Of a stretch of DNA of 5,908 nt, positions 1 through 5,839 are shown piece by piece. The translations under genes and the position numbers were made by a program. Positions within the stretch are counted from its first letter, which is position 1; the number at the start of each line of letters is the position of its first letter. The notes below the pieces were generated by a model that saw only the letters and a list, made by a program, of their open reading frames with translations, made no database searches and was not told the DNA's origin. The stretch lies in assembly GCA_903871715.1 (NCBI GenBank), contig CAIQHW010000501.1:1-5908 (forward strand). Direction: 5' to 3'. Source of the DNA: an uncultured bacterium (lineage in GTDB: Bacteria > Bacteroidota > Bacteroidia > Chitinophagales > CAIODY01).

Positions 1-571
1 ATCTTGGATTGCTTTGAATGTTGATGAAACCTGCATCCAATATAGCTATTTGCATACCTTCGCCAGTCTTCCCTTGCCGATGTAAATCATCGCCATTCAT
101 CTGAATAATTTGCGAAGCGGCATAGCCATAATAAGAATCGCTACTAAAATTTGTAAGGGCTGTTTCAATTTTTTCAGCACTAAATTTATTGATTGAAGTG
201 GTAGATTTTTCAGCATCTTTTACTTGCACATAATTTTTTACGAAAGGGAAACGAAGTACTTGCTTCATCAAATTAGTGTCTTTGGAATTTACAATCGCAC
301 CATTCAACCATTTTGAAATCCCAACAATTTGCAAGCCTAAATTGGCTACACTATCTACATAATATTTTACTACAGGTAAATCAAACGAATCGATAGCAAT
401 GCCTTGTCTGTTGCGTCTTTCAATGCTTCGGTTACTTAAGTATGCCAATGGATTTTGAAGCGAATAATTGGATTTCTTGTATTTGAACTGGACAAAAAAT
501 TGCTTGGCAAATTGTGCCGAAACAATTTTTACACTACAAAAAAACACCAACAGCAAAATTATTTTTTTCAT
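1..571 (-). CDS. S8 family (subtilisin-like) serine peptidase, N-terminal part, cut by window edge
   Basis: Translating the minus strand from the ATG at 571-569 gives an open frame of 190 codons that continues past base 1. Residues 1-19 look like a Sec signal peptide: MKK, a hydrophobic stretch (IILLLVFF), then a VSA|Q cleavage site, so the enzyme is probably exported. Residues 45-66 (LSNRSIERR ... DSFDLPV) match the propeptide-like N-terminal region common in Bacteroidota subtilases. Residues 148-181 lead into AILDAG, where Asp179 is the expected Asp of the Asp-His-Ser triad. The His and Ser lie outside the window, so activity cannot be judged. Many relatives carry a C-terminal type IX secretion sorting domain, but that part is not visible here. 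The gene is transcribed divergently from hemN, with 118 bases between the two starts. No Shine-Dalgarno sequence is seen; the start is chosen because it directly precedes the signal peptide. Family assignment is fairly secure; the substrate is unknown. Confidence 0.86.
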   Translation of the reverse strand, partial: MKKIILLLVFFCSVKIVSAQFAKQFFVQFKYKKSNYSLQNPLAYLSNRSIERRNRQGIAIDSFDLPVVKYYVDSVANLGLQIVGISKWLNGAIVNSKDTNLMKQVLRFPFVKNYVQVKDAEKSTTSINKFSAEKIETALTNFSSDSYYGYAASQIIQMNGDDLHRQGKTGEGMQIAILDAGFINIQSNPR

Positions 572-592
572 TTTTTAAAGGTACTTTAAAAA
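572..592. repeat. Perfect 9-bp inverted repeat abutting the S8 peptidase start codon
   Basis: TTTTTAAAG (572-580), spacer GTA, CTTTAAAAA (584-592). The repeat begins one base from the peptidase start codon. In the peptidase mRNA it could fold as an AU-rich hairpin next to the AUG, or in DNA it could be an operator. AT-rich dyads also arise by chance, so function is unproven. Confidence 0.4.
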
Positions 593-623
593 CTAAAAAA
601 GTGATTTTATAAAAGTAAAAATG

Positions 624-637
624 ATTTGTAAACAAAT
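624..637. repeat. Short dyad ATTTGT-AA-ACAAAT between divergent genes
   Basis: A perfect 6-bp inverted repeat with a 2-base spacer lies near the middle of the hemN/S8 peptidase divergent region, about 53 bases upstream of the hemN start. Its position would suit a regulator of either gene. I recognise no specific regulator box, and repeats this short are common in AT-rich DNA. Confidence 0.25.
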
Positions 638-677
638 AATTAGGTTAAAAAAAGGAAGTAGCAAATTGGTAAAATAC

Positions 678-685
678 TAATTTTG
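678..685 (+). promoter_or_regulatory. Bacteroidota-type -7 element of hemN
   Basis: TAATTTTG matches the Bacteroidota -7 consensus TAnnTTTG exactly. Only four bases separate it from the hemN ATG at 690, so transcription would begin at or next to the start codon. I see no TTG or TTTG -33 element at the usual distance, so the call rests on the -7 match alone. Confidence 0.45.
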
Positions 686-689
686 CTAA

Positions 690-2051
690 ATGGAAAATAT
701 ATTAGACTTACTACAAAAATATGATGTGCCTACGCCTCGATATACGAGTTATCCGACAGTTCCATATTGGGATGAAAGCACTATAAATACTGCCATTTGG
801 AAACTAAGTGTAGTAGATACTTTTAAAAATGAAAACGGCGAGATTTGCATTTATGTGCATCTACCTTTTTGCGAAAATTTGTGCACTTTTTGCGCTTGCA
901 ACAAACGCATCACCGTCAACCATCAGGTAGAAGAGCCTTATATCAAAGCGGTTTTGAAAGAATGGGATATGTATTGTTCGTTTTTGCCGAGCAAGCCCAT
1001 CATCAAAGAAATTCACTTGGGTGGCGGCACTCCGACATTTTTTAGTCCGCAACATTTAACCCAATTAATTAATCACCTCACCAAAAACGCTGTGGTGGTG
1101 GATGACCACGAATTTAGTGTAGAGGTGCACCCCAACTTTACTACCGAAGAACATTTGAAAGCCTTAGCTGCTGTGGGTTTCAACCGCATTAGTTTAGGTG
1201 TGCAAGATTTTGACCCAGCAGTTCAATTTGTAATTAACCGAATTCAAAGTTTTGAAAAAACTAAAGAAGTGGTAGAATGGGCTCGTAGCAATGGTTTCAG
1301 TAGTGTAAATATTGATTTGGTGTATGGCTTGCCGAAACAAACAGTGCAAAGTGTGCAACATACGATTGCGCATATCCAAACTTTAATGCCCAATAGAATT
1401 GCGTTTTATTCCTATGCTCATGTACCTTGGAAAAGCAAGGTGCAAAGGCGATACACCGAAATTGATTTGCCAAAAGCAAAAGAGAAATGGGAAATGTATA
1501 ATACGGGTAGGATGCTTTTAGAACAATCTGGATTCAGTGCAATTGGCATGGATCACTTTGCCCTGCCCAACGATAAAATGTTTGCCGCAGCTCGTGAAGG
1601 CAAGCTACATAGGAACTTTATGGGCTATACCACCACACAATCTAAGTTGTTAATTGGGTTAGGTGTGAGCAGCATTAGCGATAGTTGGAACGGTTTTATT
1701 CAAAATGAAAAAGAAGTGGAAGTGTATGAAGAGCGAATAAACAAAGACGAATTTCCATTAATGACAGGGCATTTGCTGAATGATGAAGATGTTTTGCTGC
1801 GCCAAAATATTTTGGATTTAATGTGCCGAAATGAAACTTTGTTGCAAGAAAATTTGGTCGAAAAAGATTTTGTAAAATCTGTTTTTGAAAAATTAAGTGC
1901 TTTAAAAGCAGATGACTTTGTAGAAATAATAGGCAACAAAATTATCGTTACCGAAAAAGGAAAAACGTTTATTAGAAACGTGAGTGCCGCTTTTGATGCA
2001 CGCTTGTGGCGCAAACAAATTGGTGGTAATGTTTTTAGCAAAGCCATTTAA
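690..2051 (+). CDS. hemN: Oxygen-independent coproporphyrinogen III oxidase (coproporphyrinogen dehydrogenase)
   Basis: This radical-SAM enzyme oxidatively decarboxylates coproporphyrinogen III to protoporphyrinogen IX in haem synthesis without using oxygen; it is expected in the cytoplasm. The protein has 453 residues, close to E. coli HemN (457). It opens with the HemN signature RYTSYPT (17-23). The cluster-binding motif is Cys61-x3-Cys65-x2-Cys68-x-Cys70. The first three Cys bind the 4Fe-4S cluster, and the fourth (the CxC) is typical of true HemN and absent from the haem chaperone HemW, which argues for catalytic function. Next come GGGTP (111-115), the SAM-binding glycine motif; EVHP (145-148); RISLGVQDFD (166-175); NIDLVYGLP (208-216); and the C-terminal HemN segment beginning near GYTTTQ (312-317). 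The ATG is supported by the family N-terminus and an exact -7 element just upstream. No other haem genes lie nearby. The next gene starts 80 bases downstream and has its own promoter match, so hemN may be monocistronic. Confidence 0.95.
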   Translation: MENILDLLQKYDVPTPRYTSYPTVPYWDESTINTAIWKLSVVDTFKNENGEICIYVHLPFCENLCTFCACNKRITVNHQVEEPYIKAVLKEWDMYCSFLPSKPIIKEIHLGGGTPTFFSPQHLTQLINHLTKNAVVVDDHEFSVEVHPNFTTEEHLKALAAVGFNRISLGVQDFDPAVQFVINRIQSFEKTKEVVEWARSNGFSSVNIDLVYGLPKQTVQSVQHTIAHIQTLMPNRIAFYSYAHVPWKSKVQRRYTEIDLPKAKEKWEMYNTGRMLLEQSGFSAIGMDHFALPNDKMFAAAREGKLHRNFMGYTTTQSKLLIGLGVSSISDSWNGFIQNEKEVEVYEERINKDEFPLMTGHLLNDEDVLLRQNILDLMCRNETLLQENLVEKDFVKSVFEKLSALKADDFVEIIGNKIIVTEKGKTFIRNVSAAFDARLWRKQIGGNVFSKAI

Positions 2052-2085
2052 TACAACTATACTACTCTGTTTTTAGAAAAATATT

Positions 2086-2119
2086 TTTGTAGATGGGTAT
2101 CGGATGAATCCTATTTTTG
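2086..2119 (+). promoter_or_regulatory. Bacteroidota-type promoter of the Smr-domain gene
   Basis: A -33 candidate TTTG (2086-2089) is followed after 22 bases by TATTTTTG (2112-2119), an exact match to TAnnTTTG. The usual spacing is about 19-21, so this is slightly long. A second TATTTTTG at 2082-2089 overlaps the -33 candidate and could be another start site. Transcription from the nearer element would give a leader of about ten bases or fewer before the ATG at 2132. Confidence 0.5.
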
Positions 2120-2131
2120 CATCGCATCATC

Positions 2132-3148
2132 ATGAAAAAAACAAACACACCGTTTCAAATTGGCGACAAAGTTTTATTGCTACATACTGGCGAAGTAGGC
2201 TTGGTGAAAGACTTTGTGAATATGAACATGCTTAAAATTGAATTGGATGATGAAATAATTTTGCCCGTGTTTATGGATGATTTGAAATTGTTTGAAGAAA
2301 AAAATGAAGCCGAAAAATCAGCCAATACCGAAGCAAAAATGAACGAAGCCGAATTGTTTTTTTTGAATCATCAACACAATTTAGAAACAGGTTTTCATCT
2401 TTCATTTATGCCAACTGAAAATGATGATGTGCATTTTTTTGAAATGATTTTAGTGAATGACACAAACGAAGATGTACGATTTGAAATCAAATTATTTTTG
2501 CACAACGAATTATACATGCATTTGCGCAATCGGCTGCAACGACGCTATATGTATATACTTGGAGATTTGGCTATGGATGAATTGAATGAAAATCCAGCCA
2601 TTGAAATTTCAATTGAACATGCTTCACATCCTTTATTAAAACTGAATAAAGAGTTTAAATTAAAGCCAAAAACTTTCTTCAAAGATTTATCATCAACGCC
2701 CATTTTGCAGCAATCGGCTTATAATTATAAGTTGGGAATTTTGAAAGATGAATCGGAAAGTTTGAATAGAGAAATTGAAATTACTCAATCACTTTCTAAA
2801 CAATTGGAAAGAAAAATAAACAACAATTTCAACCAACCGCAATCCGAAAAGCATCGTCATTTCTACATTTCTGACACCATTGATTTGCATATTGAGAACT
2901 TAATTGACAATCATAAAGGCATGACAAATGCTGAAATTATTACTATTCAACTCAAACATTTTAGAAAGGCTTTGGACGAAGCCATTGTGAACAAACTGCC
3001 AAATTTTACAGTAATTCATGGCATTGGAAAAGGAAAATTAAAAGCCGAAATTTGGTTGATACTTCGTGAATATGGTGCGGTAAGAAGTTTTAAAAACGAA
3101 TACCATTTTCGTTATGGATTTGGCGCTACTGAAATATTTTTTCGGTAA
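2132..3148 (+). CDS. DUF2027-type protein with C-terminal Smr (MutS2-like) domain
   Basis: The protein has 338 residues. The N-terminal segment (8-54, FQIGDKVLLLHTGEVGLVKDF onward in outline) looks like a small beta-barrel with a GDKV...G.VG pattern. An acidic, probably flexible linker (55-75) precedes a middle region of mainly beta character (78-180) that fits the DUF2027 family. Residues 203-232 are charged and probably helical or coiled-coil. The C-terminal Smr domain spans about 248-338, with DLH (251-253), the HGIGKGKL loop (296-303) and the ending YGFGATEIFF. Smr domains act as nucleases or nucleic-acid-binding modules in MutS2 and SmrB; the DLH motif is catalytic in SmrB, so cleavage is possible here, but the cellular role of this architecture is not established. 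The ATG at 2132 is preferred to an in-frame TTG at 2117 because the TTG lies inside the -7 promoter element. No signal peptide or membrane segment is seen, so it is probably cytoplasmic. Confidence 0.85.
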   Translation: MKKTNTPFQIGDKVLLLHTGEVGLVKDFVNMNMLKIELDDEIILPVFMDDLKLFEEKNEAEKSANTEAKMNEAELFFLNHQHNLETGFHLSFMPTENDDVHFFEMILVNDTNEDVRFEIKLFLHNELYMHLRNRLQRRYMYILGDLAMDELNENPAIEISIEHASHPLLKLNKEFKLKPKTFFKDLSSTPILQQSAYNYKLGILKDESESLNREIEITQSLSKQLERKINNNFNQPQSEKHRHFYISDTIDLHIENLIDNHKGMTNAEIITIQLKHFRKALDEAIVNKLPNFTVIHGIGKGKLKAEIWLILREYGAVRSFKNEYHFRYGFGATEIFFR

Positions 3149-3166
3149 AATTCTTTGAGAATTTTT
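3147..3166 (+). terminator. Weak hairpin at the 3' end of the Smr gene
   Basis: AAAATTCT (3147-3154), loop TTG, AGAATTTT (3158-3165) form a perfect 8-bp stem that begins inside the TAA stop codon, and the T run on its 3' arm extends to 3166. The stem is almost all A/T and the T run is short, so termination would be inefficient at best; some transcription could continue into ugd. Confidence 0.35.
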
Positions 3167-3254
3167 GAAGTTTTCACGTTCAATTTTATAGTTTTTCTGA
3201 AAATATAGCTGAACATTTTCTTCTAAAGATTTCAGATTGCTCGGTTTACTTTTT

Positions 3255-3262
3255 TAATTTTA
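3255..3262 (+). promoter_or_regulatory. Possible -7 element of ugd (imperfect)
   Basis: TAATTTTA differs from TAnnTTTG only in the last base and lies 18 bases before the ugd ATG, a plausible place for a promoter in the 132-base gap. The nearest upstream TTG (3237-3239) is 15 bases away, too close for a good -33 element. The rest of the gap shows only the weak hairpin at its left end. Confidence 0.28.
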
Positions 3263-3280
3263 CCTCCTAAATTTTTTTAG

Positions 3281-4588
3281 ATGAAATTAGCTATCGTTGG
3301 AACTGGTTATGTGGGCTTGGTTACAGGAGTATGCTTTGCCGAAACTGGCAACCATGTTATTTGTGTAGATGTGAATCAAGATAAAATTGATAAACTAAAA
3401 AATGGTGAATTGCCCATTTATGAACCAGGTTTAGACGTTATTCTTGAACGGAATATTCAGCACAAAAGAATAGAATTTACTTTAAATTTAAAAGAAGCGA
3501 TTGAAAAAAGCGATATTATTTTCTTGGCATTACCTACACCACCTGGCGAAGACGGTTCAGCAGATTTGAGTTACATTTTAAATGTGGCAGAAGAGCTAGG
3601 AAAAATCATCAAAACCTACAAAGTTGTTGTGGATAAAAGCACTGTGCCAGTGGGTACTGCCGAGCTGGTTCATCAGCAAATTGCTAAAAACATTTCTTGT
3701 GATTTTGATGTAGTGAGCAACCCCGAATTTTTAAGAGAGGGTGTAGCAGTAGAAGATTTTATGAAACCTGATAGAGTGGTTATTGGTACGTCATCTGAAA
3801 GAGCCAAACGCTTAATAGAAGAGCTTTACGAGCCATTTGTTCGCCAAGGCAATCCTATTTATTTTATGGATGAACGCAGTGCCGAGATGACCAAATATGC
3901 TGCAAACTCTTATCTAGCAATGCGTATCACGTTTATGAATGAAATGGCAAACCTTTGCGAAAAGGCTGGCGCCAATGTAGATATGGTGCGCAAAGGCATG
4001 GGTAGTGATAATCGCATTGGAAAAAGATTTTTGTTTTCGGGCATCGGCTATGGTGGAAGCTGCTTTCCAAAAGATGTGCAAGCTTTAGCAAAAACAGCTG
4101 CTGATTTTAAATACGATTTTCAAATTTTGAAAAGTGTGATGGAAGTGAATCATCAGCAAAAATTTATTTTGGCAAACAAAATCAAAAACCATTTTAAAAA
4201 TTTAGAAAATCACACCATTGCTTTATGGGGGTTGGCTTTTAAACCCAATACCGATGATATTCGCGAAGCACCATCGTTGTATATTATTGAGGAATTATTA
4301 AAAGCTGGCGCAAAAATTTCAGCGTATGACCCAGCCGCCAATGCGCATATCAAACAACTCTTTGGCAACAAAATAAATATTGTAGACCAACCGTATGATG
4401 CATTGAAAGATGCATCAGCACTGGCAATTTTAACTGAATGGAATGAATTTAGAACCCCCGATTTTGATATCATCAAAGCATCATTAAAACAACCCATAAT
4501 TTTTGATGGCAGAAATGTTTTTGAACCCAAGCAGATGAAACAATTAGGGTTCGTTTATCATTCTATTGGTAGAACTGCAGTGGTTTAA
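3281..4588 (+). CDS. ugd: UDP-glucose 6-dehydrogenase
   Basis: This cytoplasmic enzyme oxidises UDP-glucose to UDP-glucuronate with two NAD+, supplying precursor for capsule, exopolysaccharide, lipopolysaccharide or UDP-xylose-type sugars. At 435 residues it has normal family length. The N-terminal NAD-binding Rossmann fold starts with GTGYVGL (7-13), and Asp30 at the end of strand two should contact the NAD ribose. YEPGL (47-51), LPTPPGEDG (84-92), KSTVPVGT (119-126) and SNPEFLREG (146-154) follow. The central domain carries Lys205 and Asn209 (KYAANS), and the catalytic Cys261 with Asp265 in GGSCFPKD (258-265). The C-terminal UDP-binding domain has FKPNTDDIREAPS (320-332) and GRNVF (410-414). 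All expected catalytic residues are present. The related GDP-mannose dehydrogenases share the fold, but the motif details favour UDP-glucose. No glycosyltransferase or polysaccharide genes are visible nearby, so the end product cannot be inferred. mqnA starts 18 bases downstream and is probably co-transcribed. Confidence 0.95.
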   Translation: MKLAIVGTGYVGLVTGVCFAETGNHVICVDVNQDKIDKLKNGELPIYEPGLDVILERNIQHKRIEFTLNLKEAIEKSDIIFLALPTPPGEDGSADLSYILNVAEELGKIIKTYKVVVDKSTVPVGTAELVHQQIAKNISCDFDVVSNPEFLREGVAVEDFMKPDRVVIGTSSERAKRLIEELYEPFVRQGNPIYFMDERSAEMTKYAANSYLAMRITFMNEMANLCEKAGANVDMVRKGMGSDNRIGKRFLFSGIGYGGSCFPKDVQALAKTAADFKYDFQILKSVMEVNHQQKFILANKIKNHFKNLENHTIALWGLAFKPNTDDIREAPSLYIIEELLKAGAKISAYDPAANAHIKQLFGNKINIVDQPYDALKDASALAILTEWNEFRTPDFDIIKASLKQPIIFDGRNVFEPKQMKQLGFVYHSIGRTAVV

Positions 4589-4606
4589 ATTCCTCAAAAC
4601 TTTATA

Positions 4607-5353
4607 ATGGTAAAGGTTTCAGCCGTTTCCTATTTTAATACTCGACCAATGATTTTTGGTTTAGAGCAAACAAAATTTATTGATGAAATGAATTTGCAGT
4701 TGGATATTCCAGCTATCACTGCATTAAAATTTATGAATGATGAGGTGGATGTAGCACTGCTACCAACGGGCGTTTTACCACAATTACAAAATTACAAAAT
4801 CATTACCGATTTGTGTATTGGGGCTATTGATAAAGTGAAAACTGTTGCTATTTTTTCAGAAAGAAAATTAGAAGAAGTTGAAAACATTTATTTGGATTAT
4901 CAAAGCCGAACATCGGTTGAGTTGTTGAAAATTTTGCTGAAAGAATATTGGCAAATGCCACATATCAAGCTGCTGGCAGCCACCGAAAGTATCGAAAGTA
5001 AAATTAAAAATGGTGATGCTGCTTTGTTGATTGGCGATAAAACTTTTCCATTGTTCCACAAAATTCAGTTTCAATACGATTTAGCAACAGCTTGGAACAC
5101 GATGACCAATTTACCTTTTGCATTTGCAGTATGGGTGGCAAAGCCTCATTTAGCAAGCAATTGGCAGCATCAATTTAATGCCTCTTTAAAAGTGGGCATT
5201 GAAAAGCGAAGTGATTTGATTGCTATTTTGCAAAAAGAAAAAAGTGAAATAGATTGGCAAGATTATTTTTACCATTGCATCAGTTATGAATTTGATGCCA
5301 AAAAAAAACAAGCCCTCAATTTATTTATAGATAAAATGCAAAAGCCGCTTTGA
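4607..5353 (+). CDS. mqnA: Chorismate dehydratase, futalosine pathway of menaquinone synthesis
   Basis: MqnA removes water from chorismate to form 3-[(1-carboxyvinyl)oxy]benzoate, the entry step of the futalosine (Mqn) route to menaquinone. The 248-residue protein has normal family length and a periplasmic-binding-protein-like two-lobed fold, but no signal peptide, in line with a cytoplasmic enzyme. Family motifs: VSAVSYFNTRP (4-14) at the start, DVALLPTG (48-55), CIGAI.KVKTVAIFS (70-84), LDYQSRTSVELLKILL (96-111) and ALLIGDKTF (139-147), then TNLPFAFAVWVAK (167-179). The ATG is supported because the SYFNTRP motif sits close to the N-terminus, as in relatives. Only 18 bases separate it from ugd, with no clear promoter between, so shared transcription is likely although the pathways differ. 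The other Mqn genes are not in the window. Its last three codons form one arm of the terminator hairpin. Confidence 0.92.
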   Translation: MVKVSAVSYFNTRPMIFGLEQTKFIDEMNLQLDIPAITALKFMNDEVDVALLPTGVLPQLQNYKIITDLCIGAIDKVKTVAIFSERKLEEVENIYLDYQSRTSVELLKILLKEYWQMPHIKLLAATESIESKIKNGDAALLIGDKTFPLFHKIQFQYDLATAWNTMTNLPFAFAVWVAKPHLASNWQHQFNASLKVGIEKRSDLIAILQKEKSEIDWQDYFYHCISYEFDAKKKQALNLFIDKMQKPL

Positions 5354-5364
5354 GAGCGGCTTTT
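5340..5364 (+). terminator. Strong intrinsic terminator between convergent mqnA and bacilliredoxin genes
   Basis: AAAAGCCGCT (5340-5349), loop TTGAG, AGCGGCTTTT (5355-5364) form a perfect 10-bp stem with a GC-rich core, ending in a T run. The A run on the left becomes a T run on the other strand, so the element can end transcription from both sides. It overlaps mqnA: the last codons form the left arm, and the TGA (5351-5353) sits in the loop. Confidence 0.88.
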
Positions 5365-5377
5365 AATTAAATCTCGA

Positions 5378-5788
5378 TTAGCAATACTGCTCAAAAGCAC
5401 CCACCAAATTTTGGGCAATCATTTCGGCACTTCTGCCTTCGATGTGATGGCGTTCGATAAAATGAACCAACTCCCCATCTTTAAACAAGGCAATACAAGG
5501 CGATGATGGCGGATAAGGCAAGGTATAACTTCGGGCTTGCTTAGTTGAATCTACATCAAAACCTGCAAATACAGTGGTTAAATTATTCGGGCGTTTGCTA
5601 TGATTAATAGCCATACGTACACCTGGGCGGGCTGTGCCAGCCGAGCAACCACATACTGAATTGATAAATAACAAAGTGGTACCTGGTTTATTTAATACTT
5701 CATCTACTTTTTGTGGGGTTAATAATTCTTCAAAACCTACCGAAGTCATTTCGGCTTTCATAGGGTTTACAATTTCTGCTGGATACAT
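5378..5788 (-). CDS. BrxA/BrxB-family bacilliredoxin (YphP/YqiW, DUF1094 family)
   Basis: The protein has 136 residues, the usual size for this thioredoxin-fold family, whose characterised Bacillus members remove bacillithiol from S-bacillithiolated proteins after oxidative stress. The active-site CGC motif is Cys46-Gly47-Cys48 within NSVCGCSAGTARPG (43-56), a strong family signature. The N-terminus MYPAEIVNPMKAEM supports the chosen ATG. VFAGFDVD (73-80), LPYPPSSP (90-97, with the probable cis-proline Pro97), ALFKDGELVHFIERH (100-114) and the C-terminal Cys136 also fit the family. Cys98 directly after the cis-proline is an additional thiol. No signal peptide is seen, so a cytoplasmic location is expected. 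Sequence alone does not separate BrxA from BrxB, hence no symbol. The gene converges on mqnA with a shared terminator between them, and has its own upstream promoter region. A bacillithiol-related role is inferred from the family; bacillithiol synthesis genes are not in the window. Confidence 0.93.
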   Translation of the reverse strand: MYPAEIVNPMKAEMTSVGFEELLTPQKVDEVLNKPGTTLLFINSVCGCSAGTARPGVRMAINHSKRPNNLTTVFAGFDVDSTKQARSYTLPYPPSSPCIALFKDGELVHFIERHHIEGRSAEMIAQNLVGAFEQYC

Positions 5789-5814
5789 ATTTTTTTCGTT
5801 TTTTTTTTAGTTTG

Positions 5815-5822
5815 CAAATGTA
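5815..5822 (-). promoter_or_regulatory. Bacteroidota-type -7 element of the bacilliredoxin gene
   Basis: On the minus strand this reads TACATTTG, an exact match to TAnnTTTG, 26 bases before the start codon, giving a predicted leader of about 20 bases. No TTTG lies at the usual -33 distance; the nearest TTG is 12 bases upstream and another is 28, so the promoter is supported by the -7 element only. Confidence 0.45.
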
Positions 5823-5839
5823 ATTGCCATTGAGCAATT
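5822..5839. promoter_or_regulatory. Dyad AATTGC-N6-GCAATT in the bacilliredoxin promoter, possible operator
   Basis: AATTGC (5822-5827) and GCAATT (5834-5839) form a perfect inverted repeat with a 6-base spacer. It lies directly upstream of, and shares one base with, the -7 element on the minus strand, so a bound protein would cover the promoter. I recognise no known regulator consensus. Confidence 0.35.

Noticed and set aside
610..617. Minus-strand TACTTTTA as -7 element of the S8 peptidase
   Set aside because: It lacks the final G, and the nearest TTTG is 15 bases upstream, too close for the usual promoter geometry; left as unproven.
845..1055. Overlapping short open frames on both strands within the 5' third of hemN
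   Set aside because: They coincide with the conserved Cys-motif and GGGTP region of hemN and carry no independent signal.
1700..2047. 115-codon open frame on the minus strand inside hemN
   Set aside because: It lies wholly opposite a well-supported gene, its translation is Ser/Phe/Lys-rich without a recognisable domain, and it has no promoter match.
2077..2088. Palindrome AAAAATATTTTT between hemN and the Smr gene, considered as a hemN terminator
   Set aside because: It has no loop and only A/T pairs, so it would not form a stable terminator; it also overlaps candidate promoter sequence.
4210..4530. 106-codon open frame on the minus strand inside ugd
   Set aside because: It is opposite the conserved C-terminal UDP-binding domain of ugd and shows no family motif; best explained as an antisense shadow.
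690..5788. A single coordinated anaerobic or redox gene system spanning hemN to the bacilliredoxin
   Set aside because: Strand changes, separate promoter matches and a strong terminator divide the genes, and ugd and the Smr gene do not fit the theme; adjacency alone is insufficient.
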